Below, in pieces: positions 58,763-64,000 of a stretch of 64,000 nucleotides of DNA; position 1 is the stretch's first letter, and the number at the start of each line of letters is the position of its first letter. Origin of the DNA: Solibacillus sp. FSL R7-0668 (GTDB lineage: Bacteria; Bacillota; Bacilli; Bacillales_A; Planococcaceae). The DNA lies in contig NZ_JBBOUU010000001.1 in the NCBI RefSeq assembly GCF_038006205.1, positions 2,668,001-2,732,000 of the forward strand, in the 5' to 3' direction. The notes under the pieces were generated by a model. The model was not told where the DNA came from. It saw only the letters and a list, made by a program, of their open reading frames with translations, and searched no databases. The translations under genes were made by a program, and so were the position numbers.

Positions 58763-60052
58763 TTATTTTTTTACTACATCAAAATTGGCGCCAATTAACT
58801 GCCAGTTTTGAGGGAAAGGAAGACCGAGCTTCCAATAGCCGACACCGCGTAAATTTAAGCGTTTCACTAAATTAAATTTTGCCTGAATGGAGCGAGCATC
58901 TTCAAACCAAACGATATGTGAACGCCCCTCATCATCGTAATAGTTAAAGTAAGGCGCTTGTGCTGTATAGTCATATTGAATCGCTGCGTTATAGCGCTTT
59001 GCTAATTCAATCGCTCGCTGTGGGCTTAACGCTTCCGCATATGGTCCCCCTTGTACGAAAGGAAGTGTCCAGTCATAGCCATATAGATTTTGACCAAGAA
59101 TAATCTTATTTGCAGGCATTACCGATAAGGCATACTGCACGACCTTTTCTACTTCTGGCAAGGGGGAAACAGCCATTGGTGGTCCGGCTGAATACCCCCA
59201 TTCATACGTCATTAACATAACAAAATCGACTATTTTACCTTGTGCCTCATAATCATGTGCGGCAACCCATTCACCAGTCTGCTCGCTATTCGTTTTCGGA
59301 GCAAGTGCAGTTGATACCGTATAGCCCTGTGCATGCATTCGTTTTACAGCATTACGCAAAAAATTATTGTAGGCCTCTTTTTGATTAGCTGGAACTCGCT
59401 CAAAATCAAAATGAATATCCGATACATTTCCAATGCGCTTTGCTTCCTCAATAATATTGTCAAAAAGCACATCCTGTACCGCTTCACTTTGAAAAATGTC
59501 GCGGGCAAGGTCACTACTAAACTGATAATTTTCCAAATTGGAGATCACCATCGCAATCGCGGCATTGTTTTCCTCTGCTACTGTCGGTAATGGCTGATTT
59601 GGCGGTACCTTCAACGAACCATCGCGCCTCGCTTCATAACTAAACAGCGCTAAATACGTTAAATACGGGCTTGTGGCACGTGCTTCATTTACTAATGCTT
59701 GACTTACCTCATCGCCCCTCGGCTCAATATACGCCAAGATTTCTGCCTTCGTTTTTGGCATTGGCGGAATAAATAAATGCGTTCCGATCATGAGCGGTGC
59801 ATTTGGATTAATGCCATTCATTTGCGCAAGTGTTAAATAATTGATGCCAAAACGCTGTCCAATTGACCATAAACTATCCCCAGCCTGTACGACATAAAAC
59901 TGTCCCCAAATCGGTATAACCAATGCTTGCCCGACAACTAATCGGTCTGGTTCTGGTATTTGATTAGCCGTCACAATACTTTGTACAGTCGTTCCATATG
60001 CCCGCGCAATTCCCCACAGTGTTTCCCCTGGCTGTACGACATGTATATGAAT
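58763..60052 (-). CDS. sleL: SleL/YaaH-type spore cortex N-acetylglucosaminidase with two LysM domains
   Basis: Glycoside hydrolase 18 enzyme that degrades cortex muramic-lactam fragments at germination. Two LysM domains (VVQPGETLWGIARAYG, about 5-20, and VVQAGDSLWSIGQRFG, about 55-70) precede a GH18 barrel with the catalytic SDIHFDFERV motif. An open GTG start at 59974 would cut the first LysM in half. In frame upstream there is no ATG, GTG or TTG between the AGAGGAGG site and this LysM, but ATT at 60050-60052 lies 7 bases after the site, giving MHIHVVQPGE and 429 aa, the usual length. Confidence 0.88.
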   Translation of the reverse strand: MHIHVVQPGETLWGIARAYGTTVQSIVTANQIPEPDRLVVGQALVIPIWGQFYVVQAGDSLWSIGQRFGINYLTLAQMNGINPNAPLMIGTHLFIPPMPKTKAEILAYIEPRGDEVSQALVNEARATSPYLTYLALFSYEARRDGSLKVPPNQPLPTVAEENNAAIAMVISNLENYQFSSDLARDIFQSEAVQDVLFDNIIEEAKRIGNVSDIHFDFERVPANQKEAYNNFLRNAVKRMHAQGYTVSTALAPKTNSEQTGEWVAAHDYEAQGKIVDFVMLMTYEWGYSAGPPMAVSPLPEVEKVVQYALSVMPANKIILGQNLYGYDWTLPFVQGGPYAEALSPQRAIELAKRYNAAIQYDYTAQAPYFNYYDDEGRSHIVWFEDARSIQAKFNLVKRLNLRGVGYWKLGLPFPQNWQLIGANFDVVKK

Positions 60053-60228
60053 TGTCGTTCCTCCTCTTATTTCGATTTTATAATTTATGAATGGAAGCGT
60101 GCGAACATGTATTTCGACATAAAGAAAGATGTGAAGCGAGGGTATTATTCAAACATTTCTATTCAACTTCGGCATAGGAAATGACATCAATTTTGACTTT
60201 TTTCATATGATATTAATGAGGTGAATAA

Positions 60229-60669
60229 ATGCCAAGAATCAAATATCGTGAAGCTGATGTGGATTTAATGGCTCGGATGATGCGAGCTGAGGCAGAAGGT
60301 GAAGGAAAACAGGGAATGCTTTATGTTGGTAACGTTATCGTCAATCGTGCCGTTTCGGATTGTTTAGATTTTCGTGATGTTCGAACGATTGAGGATGTTA
60401 TTTTTCAAATACAGGGCAATAACTATGCCTTTGAAGCTGTACAAAAAGGCAATATGTTTTATCAACGTGCCCGCGATACCGAACGAAGATTAGCGCGTCA
60501 AACCCTAGATTACTGGCGCCAACATCCCGCGAAATTTGCCCTATGGTACTTCAATCCATCTGGTGATTGTCCACCAACTTGGTACAATCAGCCATTTACT
60601 GGGCAGTTTAAGCAACACTGTTTTTATGAACCGATTGCAGGAACTTGCGATAGTGTTTATATGAATTGA
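60229..60669 (+). CDS. cwlJ: CwlJ, spore cortex-lytic enzyme
   Basis: Hydrolase_2 (SleB/CwlJ) domain of 146 aa without signal peptide, as in CwlJ, which is placed in the coat by GerQ and triggered by Ca-dipicolinate. Catalytic glutamate region MMRAEAEGEGKQGMLYVGNVIVNR (residues about 17-40), then NNYAFEAV and LWYFNPSGDCPPTWYNQP. GAGGTG site before the ATG. Divergent from sleL, so the pair forms a cortex-hydrolysis locus; gerQ is not adjacent. Confidence 0.95.
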   Translation: MPRIKYREADVDLMARMMRAEAEGEGKQGMLYVGNVIVNRAVSDCLDFRDVRTIEDVIFQIQGNNYAFEAVQKGNMFYQRARDTERRLARQTLDYWRQHPAKFALWYFNPSGDCPPTWYNQPFTGQFKQHCFYEPIAGTCDSVYMN

Positions 60670-60813
60670 CGGTATTAGCGAAATATGGGGTGATAGAGGG
60701 ACGGCTTAATTATTAGGCGTTCCTTTTTTACGCACAAATCTTGAACGTTTTGAATAGTCTAGGGGATAACCTATCTTTTGGATTCGTATATTTACATTAA
60801 GGAGCGAACGATC

Positions 60814-61503
60814 ATGTATTTATTTGAAAACCATAGTTCCCCCGTATCATTACGCTCAATCTATCAAGGTACCCTTTATAATTATACTGCGCCGATTCGC
60901 CATTTTTTAAGTGAACCGCCATCTTGGAATGATTATCGCTGCATTAGTAAAAAAGAAGCGGATTTTATGGCAATGAATCGCTTATTATGGATGGAGCATG
61001 TCAATTGGACAAGAATGACGATTATTAGTATTGTTTTCGGACTACCTGACTTACCCTTTGTACAAGAGCGGCTTTTACGCAATGCAACCGATTTAGGCAA
61101 TTGTTTGCGTCCTTTTTACGGAGATCAAATTGCGAATCGCTATGCAGATTTAATAAAAGAGCATTTAACAATTGCCGCTGAGCTTGTGACAGCAGCCTCT
61201 AAAGGGGATGCGGTTACGGCAAAATTAAAAGAAGAGGAATGGTATCGAAACGCAGATGATATTGTTGCTTTTTTAACAAGTATTAATCCCTTTTTACACA
61301 AAAAACCCTTACAGCAAATGTTTTATGAGCATTTGAGACTTACAAAGGAAGAAGCGGTTACGATGATACAGGGAAATTATAAAGAGGATGTCGCTGTGTT
61401 TGATCAAATTGAAGCAGAGGCATTAGCGATGTCTGAAATGATTGCTTCAGCCATCGTTTGTCAATTTTGGGGCTTCTTTTCGCCCTATAACACATATTCG
61501 TAA
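60814..61503 (+). CDS. Helical protein of unknown function (229 aa)
   Basis: An AAGGAG site 9 bases before ATG 60814 decides the start; the earlier frame start has none. Mainly alpha-helical, with recurring hydrophobic-aromatic segments (MEHVNWTRMTIISIVF, YADLIKEHLTIAAELVT, IASAIVCQFW) that suggest a helical bundle. Similar proteins in Bacilli and Clostridia are sometimes labelled acetylglutamate kinase, but no such kinase motif is visible. Follows cwlJ on the same strand. Confidence 0.75.
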   Translation: MYLFENHSSPVSLRSIYQGTLYNYTAPIRHFLSEPPSWNDYRCISKKEADFMAMNRLLWMEHVNWTRMTIISIVFGLPDLPFVQERLLRNATDLGNCLRPFYGDQIANRYADLIKEHLTIAAELVTAASKGDAVTAKLKEEEWYRNADDIVAFLTSINPFLHKKPLQQMFYEHLRLTKEEAVTMIQGNYKEDVAVFDQIEAEALAMSEMIASAIVCQFWGFFSPYNTYS

Positions 61504-61505
61504 AT

Positions 61506-61550
61506 AAACAGGTTAGCAAGCACAACAAATGGTGTACTGCTAACCTGTTT
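61506..61550. terminator. Convergent terminator after the 229-aa gene
   Basis: AAACAGGTTAGCA pairs with TGCTAACCTGTTT over about 19 bases. It also lies just after the stop of the minus-strand small gene. Confidence 0.85.
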
Positions 61551-61559
61551 GTGATGGTA

Positions 61560-61706
61560 CTACCCTTCTTTTAATACAAGTTGATGATACAATCTACGCA
61601 GCTCAGATGCTTTGAAAAGCCCTAAATGCGTTCTCAGCTGCGGGTGTAGCTTTACACCATTCTTACGCAACTCCTTCACATACCAGCCCTTCGAATACGT
61701 ATACAT
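61560..61706 (-). CDS. DUF2639/YflJ-type small protein (48 aa)
   Basis: ATG 61706 with an AAGGGGATT site and stop TAG at 61560. The sequence begins MYTYSKGWYVKELRKNGVKL, with the SKGWYVKELRK core of the YflJ (DUF2639) family of short Bacillus proteins of unknown role; the remainder is basic (HLGLFKASELRRLYHQL). It is below the usual ORF length cut-off but the match to the family core is good. Confidence 0.75.
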   Translation of the reverse strand: MYTYSKGWYVKELRKNGVKLHPQLRTHLGLFKASELRRLYHQLVLKEG

Positions 61707-61861
61707 GCTTTAATCCCCTTTTTTCCTAGTACTAAACAAAAATCATTCTACCGTACCCATCATATGTAGGAAAATGAATTCAATTACTGAGAAATGGACA
61801 ATTTTATGTAGGTTGCTTATAAGCTCGTAACACGTATTCTAAATATCCCTTTATATTAACT

Positions 61862-61900
61862 AAAAAAGCTGCTATCCCTCCTAGATAGAGACAGCAGCTT
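61862..61900 (-). terminator. Terminator after the speG-like gene
   Basis: AAGCTGCT and AGCAGCTT form the base of a hairpin with imperfect inner pairing; T run on the minus strand. Confidence 0.75.
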
Positions 61901-61914
61901 AAACAAAGCAGGCA

Positions 61915-62433
61915 CTATTGATTTGCCTTAAAGAAATCACGTTGGAACATGCACATGCGGATGGCATCATGGTATTGCCCATTAATGAAAAATTCCTCTT
62001 TTAAATCCCCTTCAAATTTAAAGCCGATTTTTTCATAAATATGAATGGCTTTTTCATTTACAATGTCAACGACTAAATATACTTTGTGTAAATTTAAGAT
62101 TTGGAATGCATATTTAACAGCTAAATAAGTGGCGATGCTGGCATAGCCATTTCCTTGCGATTTCGGGTCAACAATAATTTGAAATTCCGCATTGCGGTGT
62201 ATTAAATCAATTTCGACTAATTCTACTAACCCAACAATTTGATCAGCGTCCATCAAAATAAAGCGGCGCTCGCTTTGATTATGAATATGTTTTTCAAATA
62301 AATCTTGCAACTCCGCAAAGGATTCATATGGCTCTTCAAACCAATAAGACATGATTTTGTTATCATTATTCAGCTGATGTACATATTGTAGGTCTTCTCG
62401 TTCTAATGCGCGTAATTTGATATTTGGATTCAT
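61915..62433 (-). CDS. speG: SpeG-like spermidine/polyamine N-acetyltransferase (GNAT)
   Basis: Strong resemblance to E. coli Spe[74 protein letters not shown] with the acetyl-CoA loop, [13 protein letters not shown] and [16 protein letters not shown]. Acetylates polyamines to limit their level. An AGAGGAG site fixes ATG 62433 (172 aa). The window also holds a carboxy(nor)spermidine operon, so substrate supply is consistent. Confidence 0.9.
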   Translation of the reverse strand: MNPNIKLRALEREDLQYVHQLNNDNKIMSYWFEEPYESFAELQDLFEKHIHNQSERRFILMDADQIVGLVELVEIDLIHRNAEFQIIVDPKSQGNGYASIATYLAVKYAFQILNLHKVYLVVDIVNEKAIHIYEKIGFKFEGDLKEEFFINGQYHDAIRMCMFQRDFFKANQ

Positions 62434-62548
62434 TATTAATGCTCCTCTATTTATATAGATGTTAACTATATCGTCCAATTAAATGAATTATTGATTCATC
62501 CTTTTCAATTTAAACCAATCTACAGTTTTGACAAGGGATCTGTCAATA

Positions 62549-63610
62549 TTATTGCCGCATTAAGCCTTTTTTAAAATAACGCAACCCCGATAATAAAATA
62601 GCGATAACCAACACAATCCCTAAATAGCCCATCATTGCATACATCTTAGCGATTAACGTGGTAAAACCAACAAGACTAATAGAAAACGCGACAAGACAGA
62701 GTAACATGACGGCAACTTTAAAAGATAAAGTATCTGGCTTCGTGAATCGCACTGCAAGAATATATAATGTTCCAACAGCTGTACTATACACCATCCCAAG
62801 TAAGAGAATAGACATTATGATGCCTACTAGTGGATGAATTTGCTGTGCTAGTTGAAGCGTTGGCATGTCTGCACCTGCCACAACATCCATTTTTGCAAAA
62901 AGAGCCGCGTTAATGAGGAAGATTAACAACCCTAGTAGGATACCGCCTAATGTACCACCATTTCTGGCAATCTTTCTATTCTTAGTGGTACCCCCCATTA
63001 CAATAAGCATCGCCGCCCCAGCTGCAATATTATATGAGACATACAATATCGCACCCGGCAACCAATGAGATACGGCAGATGGCTGATTTTTCGCCATCGC
63101 ATTTAACTCCCTCACCGAATCGTCCATAGTAAATAAAGAGTAAATTAAAAGAATAAAAATAATTCCCATTAAATAAGGCATTAACGCCGCAATCATTTTA
63201 ATAATATTTTCCGCATTCAGTAAGAGCGTAAATAGGACAGCTAATGTCATGAGCATACTCCCAACAGATGGGGTGATACTGTATATTTGATTAAATGTGG
63301 AGCCCGCACCTGCTAACATCACAATGCCAATTCCGAATAAAACAAATGAGATTAACAGATCAAGGACTGGTCCGAAAAAACGGCCCCCAATATAGTGGAT
63401 TCCTTCCTTATGAGAAGTCGTTTGCAAATCAGAGCCTATTTGAGCAAGGGTCATGCCTAAAATGGCGAAAAGGAATGTCGCGACGATGCAGCCAAATATG
63501 CTCATCACGCCAAAGCTTGTAAAATACTGTAGAATTTCCTGTCCTGAAGCAAAGCCTGCTCCTACTACTAAACTGACAAATGCACCTGCAATTTGGATAC
63601 TCTTTTTCAA
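62549..63610 (-). CDS. ykvI: YkvI-family membrane transporter
   Basis: 353 residues with about ten membrane helices in the amino-acid-transporter (APC) fold; the N-terminus QIAGAFVSLVVGAGFASGQE is the unwound first helix typical of the family. Similar to B. subtilis YkvI, of unknown substrate. TTG start with an AAGGTG site. Single gene between speG and an aldehyde dehydrogenase. Confidence 0.8.
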   Translation of the reverse strand: MKKSIQIAGAFVSLVVGAGFASGQEILQYFTSFGVMSIFGCIVATFLFAILGMTLAQIGSDLQTTSHKEGIHYIGGRFFGPVLDLLISFVLFGIGIVMLAGAGSTFNQIYSITPSVGSMLMTLAVLFTLLLNAENIIKMIAALMPYLMGIIFILLIYSLFTMDDSVRELNAMAKNQPSAVSHWLPGAILYVSYNIAAGAAMLIVMGGTTKNRKIARNGGTLGGILLGLLIFLINAALFAKMDVVAGADMPTLQLAQQIHPLVGIIMSILLLGMVYSTAVGTLYILAVRFTKPDTLSFKVAVMLLCLVAFSISLVGFTTLIAKMYAMMGYLGIVLVIAILLSGLRYFKKGLMRQ

Positions 63611-63703
63611 TACGCACCTTCTTTAGCTTACATACTTATACCATTCCTACATTATGTAATGAACCATGAGCTCATGAATTCAAATGACGTAGATAAGCAT
63701 ACT

Positions 63704-63742
63704 CAAAAAAAAGATGACCCCTATCCATCTAGGAATCATCTC
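63704..63742 (-). terminator. Terminator after the aldehyde dehydrogenase gene
   Basis: AGATGA-ccCCTA / TAGGaa-TCATCT with a T run on the minus strand, about 50 bases after the stop. Confidence 0.72.
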
Positions 63743-63794
63743 TTATTTACATGAATTCTCTATATTTAATACAAGCCTGCCGTTTGCGTACCGA

Positions 63795-64000
63795 CTAATT
63801 CACTTTATAAATTGCTCGGTTATGCGAAAACATTTTAAAGCCGTGGATGCCATGGAAGCTACCAATTCCAGAATGATTCACACCGCCAAACGGTAATGGT
63901 AAGTGCGTATTATGCATGAAAATCCCGTTAATTGTCACACCACCAGAGGATGTCGATGCTAAAATTTGTTGTTGGAAATTTTCATTATCGCTAAACATGT
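63795..64000 (-). CDS. Aldehyde dehydrogenase (C-terminal end only)
   Basis: The last 68 codons of a gene that continues past the right edge. The C-terminal motif LPFGGVNHSGIGSFHG and the ending GFKMFSHNRAIYKVN match class 3-type aldehyde dehydrogenases (NAD(P)-dependent oxidation of aldehydes), like AldX/YwdH. Catalytic residues lie outside the window. Confidence 0.9.
   Translation of the reverse strand, partial: MFSDNENFQQQILASTSSGGVTINGIFMHNTHLPLPFGGVNHSGIGSFHGIHGFKMFSHNRAIYKVN

Noticed and set aside
60204-60212. CATATGATA, a sigma-K-type -10 match before cwlJ
   Set aside because: The start would fall inside the ribosome site, leaving no usable leader; no matching -35 at the right distance.

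Overview
The window is a chromosomal segment of a low-GC, endospore-forming Gram-positive bacterium of the Bacillales. The Planococcaceae (Lysinibacillus/Solibacillus/Kurthia side) fit best. Evidence: the left half keeps the Bacillus subtilis gene order mreDCB-radC-maf-spoIIB-folC-valS-spoVID-hemLBDCXA-ysxC-lonA-clpX-tig-ysoA; AGGAGG-type ribosome binding sites are strong; TTG and GTG starts are frequent; spore genes are present (SpoVID-like, SpoIIB-like, LytH, SleL, CwlJ); and secreted proteins carry S-layer-homology (SLH) domains. The genus is an inference from gene content, not a measurement.

Layout. 1-12.0 kb (all minus strand): mreD (cut by the window edge), mreC, mreB, radC, maf, a SpoIIB-like SPOR-type protein, a membrane diguanylate cyclase where B. 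subtilis has comC, two adjacent folC paralogues, and valS behind a long T-box leader with an odd embedded repeat. 12.1-19.7 kb: a small membrane protein gene on the plus strand, a shortened SpoVID-like gene, and the haem operon hemA-hemX-hemC-hemD-hemB-hemL with a PerR-type box over the hemA promoter. 19.8-26.4 kb: an accessory island of three secreted proteins (SLH+VWA, SLH, and a beta-rich exoprotein) preceded by a YjfB-type small gene, inserted between hemA and ysxC. 26.5-33.8 kb: ysxC, lonA, clpX, tig and ysoA; lonB is missing.

33.9-42.8 kb (mixed strands): an unknown protein, proC, a carboxy(nor)spermidine dehydrogenase/decarboxylase operon with a clear sigma-A promoter and a palindrome at the predicted start point, an ECF sigma/anti-sigma pair with a self-type promoter, SelO, BioY under a textbook BirA operator, and a universal stress protein. 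42.8-52.4 kb: a SWIM-SNF2 helicase, the LytH peptidase with a polysaccharide deacetylase, a YqjM-type ene reductase, unknown proteins, an HpaB-type flavin hydroxylase and a VanW lipoprotein. 52.5-56.9 kb: an orphan coding remnant, an SLH-anchored 2',3'-cyclic nucleotidase/5'-nucleotidase and an IS4-family insertion sequence. 57-64 kb: RNase J, divergent sleL/cwlJ spore-cortex hydrolases (sleL appears to start at ATT), an unknown helical protein, a 48-residue DUF2639-type protein, a SpeG-like polyamine acetyltransferase, a YkvI-type transporter and the C-terminus of an aldehyde dehydrogenase.

How the parts fit: most of the window is housekeeping (shape, haem, proteolysis, folding) with sporulation and cell-wall genes around it. 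The polyamine operon and speG suggest that this strain makes a triamine by the carboxyaminopropyl route and can acetylate polyamines. The hem-ysxC surface island is the least explained multi-gene unit. I saw no phage, CRISPR array, tRNA or rRNA.
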